Below are positions 10,807-22,654 of a stretch of DNA of 64,000 bases, piece after piece (position 1 is the stretch's first letter; each line of letters starts with the position of its first letter). Under the pieces are notes generated by a model, which was not told the DNA's origin, did no database searches, and saw only the letters and a list, made by a program, of their open reading frames with translations. The stretch spans positions 310,001-374,000 of the forward strand of contig JAQQWL010000016.1 in NCBI GenBank assembly GCA_038363925.1, in the 5' to 3' direction. The stretch comes from Apiospora phragmitis (taxonomy: Eukaryota; Ascomycota; Sordariomycetes; Amphisphaeriales; Apiosporaceae). The translations under genes were made by a program, and so were the position numbers.

Positions 10807-13800
10807 CGCTGGAACACAAGAAACGAAAGGGGGAGGTAAGAGAGGGTCGACCTAAACGTAGGCCAAACAAAACGAGATGTGCGAGCCGGTTCGATGGTAC
10901 AGTGCAGTATTGGCGTCAATGGATGGAACCTTAGACTCTGCTACAAGTAGGTAGGTACTGTAGTTATGGGGAGGGGTGTGCGAGGGGTGTCAGAAGAAAA
11001 GAAACCAATCTGTAGTTGGGACTGGCTGGTCCTGACTTGTAACCTGGGGCTAGCTGCTTTCGTCGATTGGGTTTCGTCCCTCCTCTGATGTATGTATCTC
11101 TCGGCTTTTTTTTTTCTTCGCTGTTCCTCTCTCCTGGATTTTTCTTCTTCTCGTTGTCGCTGCTACCCTACCTTCTGATGGATCGGAAGGGTGGACGGAT
11201 AACAGATGGGACTCGCTCGAAATGGGACTGGACGCAGAATGAATCAAGGTTGGGGGCCGTCTCTCGTTTTGAGTCCAGTCGACGACTTGAAATAACAAGT
11301 ACCTAGCAATTGGGTTTTTGTTCCCTTCCCTTCCTCTCTCCGGGTTGTTGAAGATGGCTAGGTAGATGTAGGTAGATGCAGGTAGGGCAGGTAATCAATG
11401 TAAGTACGTTCGGGTGCTGCTGTTACAGTTGAGTCTAAGGAGCCTCCTAAAATCATGGGGCCGTAATTCTAATTTGCTTCCCAATGCGTCGAAAATGGGA
11501 CTCGACCGATACAAATGAATGGGCAAGTTTAGTTGAGGGGATGAGAGAGAGTGTGTGAGTGAGCGAGTTGGCCAGCTAATTGAGTAATGCGAAGTGAAGG
11601 GAAGTGAAGAGATGGGGGAAAACCGGGAGGTTTGGTTTGATTGCTCTCCCCGTCGTGTCTTCACTCTTCTCGTCCATGCTCTCTCGTCCTCGTCTTCTGG
11701 TTCCTCTATCAAATCTGCCTATACACCTGGGGCATACTGACATGTACGTGTTTCTCGCCCTATCCAATGTATCTTTCCAAAGCTTGCCATCCATCTGTGC
11801 ATGTCCTCCACTGCCACCCACTGGTAACGGCACTGACCTTGAGGCCAATAGCACTATCAATCAATCCTGCCCAATTGCTCGCGAACTGCAGCGGCACCTT
11901 TCCATGGCTGCCCATCCCTGGTCGCACATCAATTTCAAGATCTGGTGTCTGGTGGTGGGCGGATGCATGTGGATGTGGATGTGGATGTGGATGTGGACTT
12001 GAAGGGGGTCGGTGGGTGGTGGGCGGTAGGCGATTGACGGGAGCGACCTTGGTTTTTTTTTACTTTAGCTGCTTGCTGCTTGCTGCTCAAGGTTCAAGGT
12101 TAGAATCAATCTGATGGGTTCGAGTTTGAGCAGGAAAGAGGGGCAGCCCCGGGAGGCCCAGGGTGACCAGAAGGGAAGATATCTGAGAGACAATTCACAC
12201 ACCACATCTGCACTCGGAAAGCCGCCATCTCTATATTACCTGCATCATCATCGTCCACCCAGGACCCATGGCAAACCCGACTATGCACCCTACCCTGGGT
12301 GGTGATCGCGTGCACGTCAACGCACTCTACTCTACAGTGTGCAGTCAGTCCGTGTGTGACGGGCAAGTTACTGGCTTTCAAAGAGGCGTAAATAGCTGAG
12401 AGACTGGTGAAGTGTGTAAACAACACAAGCCAGTATTCTAAACCGATTCGTTGGGTATTACACATCTCATTTCTTTTCTTCAGATTGTCCAAAGCGGATT
12501 CTAGTGCCTGTACCTCTCTGTACTGCCGTTTGAGTTGAGGGCGCGCCGTTGCTCACCACCAGAGCCTCCGCTTCTGGGCTCTCACGGTAGCTAGCACATA
12601 AAGGATCGACAGACCACTATCCACTGACACAACCGTCGCTGCTAGCTGGACTAGCAGACTTATTAAACATCCGCCTGCCCATGCCACACACACAACTGCA
12701 CGGACGGTGGACTGTAATAATAATATCAACAACAATACGAGCAGCGCTTCTGTGATCAGTCTTGTGGCCTTACCTGCTTGCGCCAGATGTGCAGATGATT
12801 GGCAGGGGCGTGGGGACTTGTGATGAAGGGGCTTTCTTGATACTACTCTCCATCATCTAATGTCACCGGCTCCGACTTGCTGCTATCGAAAAGCATGCAT
12901 ACTTACACACATACTGTACTGTACCAACTACGGACTATGTTTTATTTGTTTACTTGGACTAGGTCGCCAAATTGTAGATTACATCCAGAATCCAGTTGGC
13001 CCAAGTCCCCACCAAATCGACTAGATGGAGGTTATCTTGTCGCGAGATTCTCGTTAGACATCCTTGAGAATCGAACCCACGCACCGTAGCAGTTGCAGTA
13101 TCCCGGGGCTAATGATTATTGGAATATTGGAAAAAGATGCCGACGTTGTTTCCATGAGGGTATGCCGAAGCCACGCCAACCAGGTTTACTCGTGTTCCGT
13201 GGACACTAGCAACGGTGCTTCATTATGCGATGACGTCCCCCTCGTCAGAGGTTGTCTTGTTTTCCTGCTCGCCGTAGGAGCTTGGTAAGTACAAGTAGTA
13301 GGCCGGGCCTTGCTTGGCCTTGGCTGTGTGGGGGCCTGCTCAGACCTTGCGCAACAAGGTTGATTGACCCTACCGACTACGATGTCAACTACTCCTTCTT
13401 TTTGTTTCACCGGCGGAAACGAGGCCAGTCTGTCTACCACCACCATGTTGATACGGCGCGTAAAGAATGGAAAGTACTGCATGTCGCTCTAACTCTTGTG
13501 GTTAGCTTCTGGGCGTCTCAAAGCGTCGACGTTCAGACTTTCGAGGTATGCTGTGAGATATGCAAGGGACCATTCGGGGGCACACCAAAAATCGTCAATG
13601 ATTTCCCAAAAGGTACGGCTCAGTCGGGTCGAAAATCACGTTGCTTCTGGCGTCTGGTCCTGCCTGAAGCAGCGAAACTCGCTACCATAGGATCACACAT
13701 TTGTTTTCCCTCCTTCTTACGGCCTCTCTTCTATCCTTCTCCCTGCTTTTCTAGTCTCTCGCTCTCTGCCTTCCCCCATCCTTAGTCTTGTTTTGTCCAT

Positions 13801-16800
13801 CAATCTCGTTCACTGGTGTTTCGGAGAGGGGACGATGATAACAACGACTGTCGAGGTGGTCTGGCGCGTCGACCAGAGCTATGGACCGCTGCGAGCTGGC
13901 TGCCTCGTCCTGATGCCCTACCTGAGTTTTGGCAAACAACCGCCCTGTTGCTCTACCAGGCTCATGAATGCAGCCTAACGGTTGTGTAGCCAAGCGAGTG
14001 GTGAAGATTGATCATTGGTCGTGTGTACCAGAAAACACATACGGGAGATTGCCCGAAACAGTTCGTACAGTATTAACGTTTACTCCGCCCCCGTCAAAGG
14101 GACTGGTCACATAGGTTACTTGCTAGCAGCATTCAGGCTTCAACAGTCCAAACTCGACGAGAGGCAAAGGTACGTATGTGGAACCCTGTAATAACCTGCA
14201 ATGGGCTTGATAAACACCCGGTCAGTGCTATTGATGGACAAATGTCAGAAGAAAGACCCTGAAATCCACGACAGTCCCAGCAACCAGTCGCGGGACCTGG
14301 TCCATTTTGATACGTCACATGCATGCTTGGTCTGCTCCGCTCAACGAAGGGATGATTGGCATTTGTTTTCTTACACGGTAGCTCACATCCGGTACATCCT
14401 GCCAGCCGCCCGGCGAAGACGTGAGGGGACACCAACCATCACTTGCACTCGACAAGGTAGAATGGGTCGTCGGCTTTCCCTGCCGCTGAACAGCGTTCGG
14501 GCCTGGGCGGGCGCACCACGGAATCTACGGAGCCGGCGGCGGGCACGTCGGTGAGCTCTTGTCGGGTACACCCAACAGAATGCACTGTACGGGAGCGCAA
14601 ACAAGGGTTACCCGGCAAGCCCACGCATGTTGGAATTCTACACGAACCGGATTATCGATGTGCGATGATTCCACACCAAGCTTATCGAACTGAGAAGTTT
14701 TCGAAGACAGAAAAAAAAAAAAAAAACGCAAACTTACGGGGAATACCACCCTACGCCAGGGCCCGGCCGCTACGGCCATCCAGACTACTTTCCCAGGAAC
14801 TGCGGCGCCTTGGCTCGAATACCAAGGTGGCTCAGGAAAACGCAGCGGGTGGTTGCCAGGTTGCAGTATCTCCTTCATTCGAGATCCCCTTTGGTCCCGG
14901 TGCAAGGCGCCTTACGTTACGCATTTGATGTGATGCCACTGACCCTTCTTCGTTGTCTTTGTGGGCCCCGGAGCCGAAGTCGTAACGGCGCGTACGTGAT
15001 GTTACTCCTGCGTGTCACTCAGGTGGGCATTCATATGTAACTGTCGTCATTTCCACCGTGCGATGGGTTCGCCGCCACCCGATATAATCTCGACTCGATT
15101 AAGCTGTTTCGATCAGACTGTCTATCAACCGATTTGTTTGCACACGGTGTCCTGCATACGACCTGGATTTCGAACTGGCCCTGGTAGCCAGCCCGAGAGC
15201 ATGGATCGAGCCTTAAAAGCAAATAACGAAACTTGAGTGGAGCTGGTATTTTGTATCTGAGTTACCTGCTAAATTGGAATTGCTTGACGCCTATCACGCT
15301 CGATATGCCCCTCGGATTGGAGTTTTCCAGAAACCCAGACATGACCACCAGGACTAACAGTCTCCCACGTCATCACCATGGCTATGTACTCAGCAAATAC
15401 CACAGGGAAGGCCTAGAGTTCCATGTTGAATTTTCACAAGCTTCCCCGTCGTATTTCTCCGAGATATGGACAAGACTCGTTCGATTGCGGGTCTCTGGGC
15501 CATTGGCAACTCGACCGAATCTATGAGATGGCTCGCTTACCCGGCGGCCCACGCGCGCCTTGGGAAACGATCTGCTACGGGTTTAAGCCTACGGGGTTTA
15601 TTAATCTTGACATTTGATAGGAGAGTTGGATGTTTTGGTTCGACCGTTCGATGTCGTATGTTTCCGAGGGTACTATGGGAATAAGCTCGGGTGCAAGGAC
15701 GGGAGATCTGTAGATAGCCGAGAATGGTTTGTACTGTATAGTCGCCGTGCTCTTTATCGGAAAGTGACTGGCCATACAGGGGCGATTCACTCCACATACA
15801 AGCAGCTTTGATGTGGCAACCTGTTAATTTGGCGTTTCCTACCGCCCGGGCTTCATGCTTCACCTATGTTTTTCTCCGGTGCCAGCGTCTCCGTTCTTGA
15901 AGCAGTCACCGGCCCTATAGTAGATGCCGCATGCTAAATATCAGGCCCAGTAGCTCTGGGAGACACGGGCAATGGCGATGGCCCGGGTCTGGGATCGCCA
16001 AACCAGTCGGACGATGTTGCCACAAGACGCATTTCCAAGCAACATACTTCCTACAAGATATATGTGTAGCTTCTTATATGTCGATCTATGTATTCCGTTT
16101 ACCGACAACACCTTTCCGAGTGTGACATGGCTATAGTCCCTAGCTAGAACCCCGTTCCGATCGGAGGGTTCCTAGTCTGGGGACGTATGCAGGTACGCTA
16201 TGTTGTTTGACAGTATATTTTCTAGCTCGGAAACTTGTGGTAGGCAGTCTACTCGCCGCTGCTGATGCTTTTCTTAGCTTGTGCGACCTGGAGAAAGGTC
16301 ACCCACGGCAAGCCAATTCGTGACTGCCGACTTCATGCTTATAACATAGTAAGTCAATCTGGAATTGATCATGGTCTACTCACGGGAAAGCTTTAAGCAG
16401 CTTAGAGCAGTACTTATGCTATGATAACAGTATTTCCTCATTCCTTTGTCACATACATACATGTAAGTTCTTAGACGAGGCCCTCCGATACTTGCAGATC
16501 TAACTTTGCAACAGCATTCCTATGGCACGAACTATCTGAGGTCAGTAATGTCTACTACATACTCCAATGGATAATTGCACGAAAGAACACCAAGGACAAC
16601 TTACACAATGTGGGTATGCACTCGTCGAAAACATGTCCGTCTCGGTCCCGGCCATATGTGCCATGATTCGACCACTCTGTATATAGTTCACCCAAGTTTG
16701 AAATACACATATAGGGTTTATGTTGATACATTACTGGCACTTGTAGAGGTTCTTGAACTTGTCTTATAGGGAGTAGCAAAAGGCCGGGATTCTCGCATAG

Positions 16801-18393
16801 CCGGTCTAGCAAGCACGAAGAGAATGCTTCATTTAAAGCTTGGTTTTTTTTTTCAGTCCAATACACATAAGAAAAGGAGCCAGATATCAGTACAGCGGTA
16901 TGGATTTGGTGAGTCCGTCGGCTATTTCATCTCTGATGAAGTCATCATGAGCTGTTGAGGTTGAGTAGGGCCCATTCTTGTCCTAGACGTTCGAGGTGGG
17001 ACGCAAAATCGTTATCTCCGAATTTACTGTGGGTGAACATCCAGCGGATCCTCGAGTCTGGTAGAACCGTAGAAGCTTGGACTTATCATGGCGGACAGCG
17101 CACCGCCCGCTCGCGACGGATTTCTTTTTTGTTCTAGGCTCCTGGCCTTAGCTCTGGGGACTTTCAGACTTGAGTCGGTTGTGGTTTAGCGCAGATGGAC
17201 CCTGGTTGTATCCAGACTGGATTTGGAGGAAGAACGGCCAAAGAGGACACCTGCATCGAATTGACAGAAAGCTGTCCCCTATTGCAGGTGGATTACATAT
17301 TTCCCTTCGGTGCCATAAAAAGATAGTGGGATGTTGACAGACTTCGAAACAACCCAACAAAATTCACCAAGGGTATCAATGGCCTTGGCTTTTGCTGCGG
17401 TTGAGTCAAGAAGTATGTATGTAAGCAATGTGGAATCCCTCTAGAACAAAATCAAAGGTGTTTTAAGCTTGCGACTCAACTCGTACATGTAGTTCTGTAC
17501 GACGTACGTTTAGCTGAAGTCTGTTATCCGTTGTCGTGCCGTGGGTTGCTGTATCAAAGCGAAATAGGTCCAGTTCAGTTCAGTCGCCCATTCGCCCTTG
17601 CCAGCAGAGCAGACAGAGCAGAGCAAGTATGTACCGGGGACCTTGGGTTGCTGCCACGGCATCAGGTGAATTGCATTCACTGTACCTCCTTACGTGCTCA
17701 GTCTCATCGGTCTCTCAATTCAATTGATTAATTTTCCCACTAATTCATTCCACCCCCCACCACACGTGCTTTACGTTACCTAACCAGCTTAACCTCTCCT
17801 TTCTCCTACCGACCTATCTCTACTCCTACTCCTACACGTAGACCTCTTCTACTCGGATTTATCTCTCGTCCCAATCCCATTCTCGACGCCATTGGTCACC
17901 CGTGGTGCATCGAGCATTGAGATATCTACTTCATTTGCTTGTTCATATACTGTAAGTACCAGCAGCTCTGCCCCCAAAAGCACTTCCTTGGGTGCGCTCT
18001 GTGCTTGATGCTCGGATCAACCTCCACCTGCACCGCTTGACTAGTGCCCAGCAAGCTCCCACGCCTGTGTTCACTGTGACATCTACGGCTGTGTCTGCGA
18101 ATGCGGCCGTTGGTGTGATCTTGTGTTGGTGTGACTGTTGGTCCTTCTCAGGCCTGTCACCGGGTGAACATTTGGGTGCTACACTTTCTTAGCCCTGAGC
18201 TACAGTCAAGCCTTCTTTTTTGGCAGCTCTGCCAGCTATCACCACACTTTCGGAAAATCTTACTTAATTGCCCCAAGCTGACCACGACCCCGTTTCCAGA
18301 GTTCCATCTACCTCGTTTTGCCTGCCCGGCCCATTGTTCGCTACTTCCTCGGTCGATCGACCCCCCTCGGTTTCGGTACAGCTCTTATTAGAA
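10807..18393. other. Long gene-free interval between divergent STE20 and vigilin genes
   Basis: About 7.6 kb without a gene I can support. The left part is the upstream region of the kinase gene and includes TAGGTAG-type short repeats near 11358-11395 and a GGATGT hexamer tract at about 11961-11998. There is a run of 16 A at 14711-14726. The right end (17740-17930) is rich in CT and fits a promoter/leader of the vigilin gene. A GTAAGT at about 17952 followed by several possible acceptors before 18394 suggests a 5'-UTR intron, which I cannot place exactly. Confidence 0.5.
11961..11998. repeat. GGATGT hexamer tandem repeat
   Basis: Four to five copies of the hexamer GGATGT/TGGATG in a row. It is a simple tandem repeat in the spacer upstream of the kinase gene; no function is implied. 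Confidence 0.85.
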
Positions 18394-21300
18394 ATGGCTA
18401 CTTCTGACATGAATGGTGAGGCTTCGACCTCGGCTGCCGAGCGTCTGCTCCAACAGCACGCCGACAACCCTCTCCATCATGTAACTGTCGAGGATGCGCC
18501 TGACGAGGATCTTCCCTCCGTCCCGTCCAAGACCGCCTCATCCATCGACACCCAGTCCATCGAGGCCTTCCCCGAGCTCGGAGCCCCCAAGGGCAAGGCC
18601 CCCGTCAATATCGCACCCATCTGGAGCGCCAAGGGCGGCAGGTCCAACGGCTCGACCCCGGCCAACGGCACACCTCGCGCCCCAACGCCTTCCTCTGGTG
18701 TCGCTACTCCTATTGGCAATGTTCCGAACATGTCTATCCCCGGCCGCCACGTCGAGACTGTTACCATTGAGCCCCAGTTCATTCTGCCCCGCAACCAACT
18801 CAAGCGCCCTATTCCCGATGTCGTGAAGGACATCAACCGCAAATCCCGCGCTGTTTTGACAACCTCTAATGTCGGCAATGGTCGCCTGCGTATCGATGCT
18901 ACCGGCCCCAGGACAAGGCTCAGCAAGCCATCCGGGATTTGGTCCAGCAGATCGGCACCAGGCAGACAATCAAGGTCCCCATCCCCCGCTCGACTAGGGC
19001 TCATGTCATTGGAAAGCAGGGCTCCACCATCAAGTCAATCCAAGAGAGGACAGGCGCCAGGATACAGATGCCCAAGGCCGACGATGCAGCCGATGATGAC
19101 GATGACGATACTATGGTCGACGTGCTCGTGGAAGGCAACACTATCACTGCCGCCGCCGCTCGCGATGCCATCAACAGAATAACCGGCGAGCGCTCTTCCA
19201 ACATCAGCACCAAGCTCAAGTCGATCCCTGCCGAGTTTTACCCCTTCATTGCAGGCGCAAACAATAACAGTCGGGAAGCACTCGAGTCGGATCATGGTGT
19301 ACAAATCCGTATTCCTCCCCACCAGCCCTGGGCCCATCCTATTCCTGCCATTCCCAGCGCTGGCGAGCGCCCCCTGTTCGCGCCGGCGAACAATGATAAC
19401 CACATCCAGCTTGCCGGAGACCGTGCTGCCGTAGCTGCTGCCCGCGCAGCCATCGAACGCCGGGCCCAAGAGCTTCAGAACCAGCTGCAGATGGATCAGG
19501 TTGATATTGCCCGGACTCGTCACCAGTTCATCATCGGCGATCGTGGCATTCCTATGGACGACTTTTTCGCCGAGACCAACTGCGTCATCCTCCTACCCAC
19601 CGATGATAGTGCTGAGGCTGTGACCGTCATCGGGCCGGATCAGGATGCTGTAACCCGTGGTTTAGAAAAGGCCATGGATCTCGCCATGAGCATCAGCTCT
19701 TCGCCTATGGATGTTAGCCGTTCTCACAAGCACGCCGCTGGTGGGGCATCCACCTATCTCGAGACGTCTCCCGTTATCTCCGACAACGTAAGGAGATTGA
19801 GCGTATCGAGAACCTCCACAAGATCCATGTGACTACCCCTTTCATTGATGGTGTGACCTCGCCTTGGGAGCTCTTTGCTCGAGACGCCAAGAACATCATC
19901 AAGGCGCAGAAGGAAGTATCATCGATTGTCAGCGGTCTCCCTCCTTCCAGGTTGGCTACTGTTCCCGTTGATCCGTTCTTCCACGCTTACCTGCGAAGCG
20001 ATATCAAGCCCAGGGTCCAGTCAGACTATGGTGTTCATCTCGTTGTGCCTGAGCCTGGCGAGGCTACTTTTCCCGTGCTCCTGGTTTACGAAGGAGAGAC
20101 CGGGTCCGAGCCCTACCAAATACCTCAGAAGGCACCCACTGCGCAAGAACTGAAAACGTTCCAGCAAGGCCTCCAGGAAGCTCGCAAGCACATCCTCGAT
20201 CTCATTGGGAAGCAAGAACAGCTCAAGGCCGAGACCCTTGAGGTGCCGACCAAGTTCCACGAGAAGCTGCGCAAGTACATCAAGAGAGGAGCAGGACGCT
20301 ACAGTTCGTAGCGCCGGTGATATTCCTGTCCGCGTGAGTGTGAGGGGCACCACAGTCACTATGCGGGGGCCCACCTCGGCGGTCGACTCGCTGGCCTCCA
20401 AGTCTAGAGCCTTTGTCGAGCAGGAGAAGGAGGATGAGAAGGAGCGTGGCTTCACCATGAAGTTCGACTTCCCTCAGAAGTTCGCAAACCATTTGATTGG
20501 AAAGGGCGGTAGCCATATCAACGAGTTGCGGGAGAAGTTCGACGTGGATATCCAGGTCCAGAATGGCGAGGTTGAACTGAAGGGTCCCAAGGCTAAGGCC
20601 GAACGTGCCAAGTCGCAAATCAATTCATTGGCTCGCACCTGGGCTGACGAGACTAGTCACACTCTCAAGGTCGAGCCCAAGTTCCACCGTGAACTGATTG
20701 GCGCCCAAGGCAGCCAGATTGGTCGTCTTCAGACTCGCTACAATGTTCATATTAACTTCCCCCGGACTGCGCGCGCCGGCAAGGATGATGAATCGGGTGC
20801 TGATGCTGCTAGCGAGACTGGTAAGCCAAAACGCCAACAAGGTGCCGATGAGGTTGTTATTCGAGGTCCCAAGAAGGGTGCGGACTCCGCGCGTGATGAA
20901 GTGTGGGAGCTCTACCAGTTCCTGAAGAACAACTCATTCATTGACACGGTTACGGTCCAACAAAAGCAACTGCCATCCCTGATTGGCTCGGGCGGTTCTG
21001 CCATGGATGAATTGCGCTCGGCTACAGGTGCCAAGATCGACATCCCCAATGAGCGTAACGAGGACGAGAACACTCTTGTCGATGTTCAGATCAAGGGCAC
21101 CAAGACACAAGTCGCGGCAGCCAAGAAGCTACTTGAAGAGAAGAGGGCGGTTTTTGACGACACCGTCACCAAGACCATCGATGTCGACAGGCAATGGCAC
21201 AAGTTCCTGATCGGACCTGGTGGTGAGTATTACCATGTTCCTTGTCGTGCCACTCTTTATCTACTAATACTGATGTGCTTTTTAGGTGCTACGCTGCGGG

Positions 21301-22255
21301 ACATTATCGTCAAAGCTGGTGGACCTGATGACAGACGGCTGCAAGCCAGGACCATTCAGTTCCCCAAGCAGGATGCCGACGGCAACTCGATCAAGGTTGA
21401 GGGCCGTACCGATATTGTCGACAAGATTGTCGCTAGCATCGAGGCCATGGTTTCAGAACGAGCAAGCCAGGTTTCAGAAGTAGTTGACGTACCTGTTGAG
21501 AAGCACCGAACTCTGATTGGACGCGGTGGCGAGGCGAAGCGCAAGATCGAGTCCGAGTTCAAGGTCTCGATTGATATCCCACGACAGGGCAGCGGACAGA
21601 CCGGCGTCAAGATCGTCGGCAAACCTGACGATGTCGAGAAGGCCAAGGAACATATCCTCTCTCTATCAAGGAGCAGGAGGGGGAAACCGTTCAGGTTCCC
21701 CGAAAATACCACAACGCCATCTCGGACAATGGTGCCTTCTTCCGAAAATTGCGCAACGACCACAAGGTTACCGTGGACCATGCAGGCCATTCGACACCGC
21801 CCAAGGCCAAGCCCTCAAGTGCCCGGGCCAACAATGGCCCTACGCCATTGATTACTGATGATCCCGAGCAGGCGGCCGAGGCTCACTCGTGGAACATTGT
21901 CGATACCGCCTCTACCGAAGAAGGCGAGGTTCCTTGGGTACTCAGGGGCAACCCGGAGAATGTGGAGCGTGTGAAGAAGTTGATCGCAACGGCCCTTGAG
22001 CAAGCCCAGAAGAACACGGCGACTGGTTATCTTGTTCTTCCCGACCCTTCTACCTACCGTTACGTTATTGGTCAAGGTGGCTCCAAGGTCAATGCCATCC
22101 GCAAGCAAAGTGGGTGCAGGATCACGGTCCCTCGCGATCAGGCTCGCGATGAGGCCATCGAGATCAATGGATCTCGCGAAGGCTGTGAGGTAGCAAAGGA
22201 TCTTATCTTGGAGGCCGTCCGTGAAGGAGCGGCTTCGCGACAGCAGCGAGACTAG
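18394..22255 (+). CDS. Multi-KH-domain RNA-binding protein, vigilin/Scp160 type (four apparent frameshifts)
   Basis: Starts at the ATG at 18394 (MATSDMNGEAS). One intron is at 21223-21285. Reading across four frame breaks (18906-18909, 19784-19786, 20281-20290, 21658-21666) gives about 1,267 residues of serial KH domains. GxxG loops seen include IGKQGSTIKSI, IGDRG, IGKGGSHINEL, IGAQGSQIGRL, IGSGGSAMDEL, IGPGGATLRDI, IGRGGEAKRKI and IGQGGSKVNAI, each followed by the beta-strand pattern of a KH fold. Scp160/vigilin proteins bind mRNA on polysomes at the ER. At each break the other frame continues the same KH repeat after a one-base change (for example C4 to C5 at the first; the third needs +2 or -1). 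A CT-rich upstream region suggests strong housekeeping expression. Confidence 0.88.
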
Positions 22256-22654
22256 ATGTCGGCTGGTCGCGCCGCTACTCAAGGCAATTCGGGATACGAC
22301 ATTGATCTCTGGTAAGGCCTCTCGTTCCTACATAGAAAGGAACTGAACAGGGCTAGGACTAAAAGAGAGCGCGGACATGCGCTGGGAAGGTTATGCGGAG
22401 CATTTCAGGCGCACAGATTTCACGGATCCGCAATAATACTGGTAGAGAAAAATGCTATAACGACTATCTTAAGCATCTGGACAATATTACCCTTCGCCAT
22501 GAAACATGCATAACTGTATGGTAGGTCTGTATACACAAGAGTGTACGAACGAATCGGTATATACTCGGTTGGAATTACAACCAGGCGTCGAAGGCATTTG
22601 CTTTGGGCAACGTACCCCTGAATAATTCACGGGGACATAATATTCCCAGGTAGA
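22256..22654. other. Convergent 3' interval
   Basis: Separates the 3' ends of the vigilin and P450 genes. Immediately after the vigilin TAG, 19 more codons follow in frame before TAA at 22312-22314. Otherwise nothing is seen. Confidence 0.5.

Noticed and set aside
13060..13100. B-box-like GGTTCGATTCT on the minus strand, possible tRNA
   Set aside because: No matching A box, no D arm and no acceptor pairing within tRNA distance.
13252..13785. 177-codon plus-strand open frame in the long spacer
   Set aside because: It begins with an ATG-poor, Cys/Arg/Ser-rich sequence without any motif or consistent codon use; it looks like chance.
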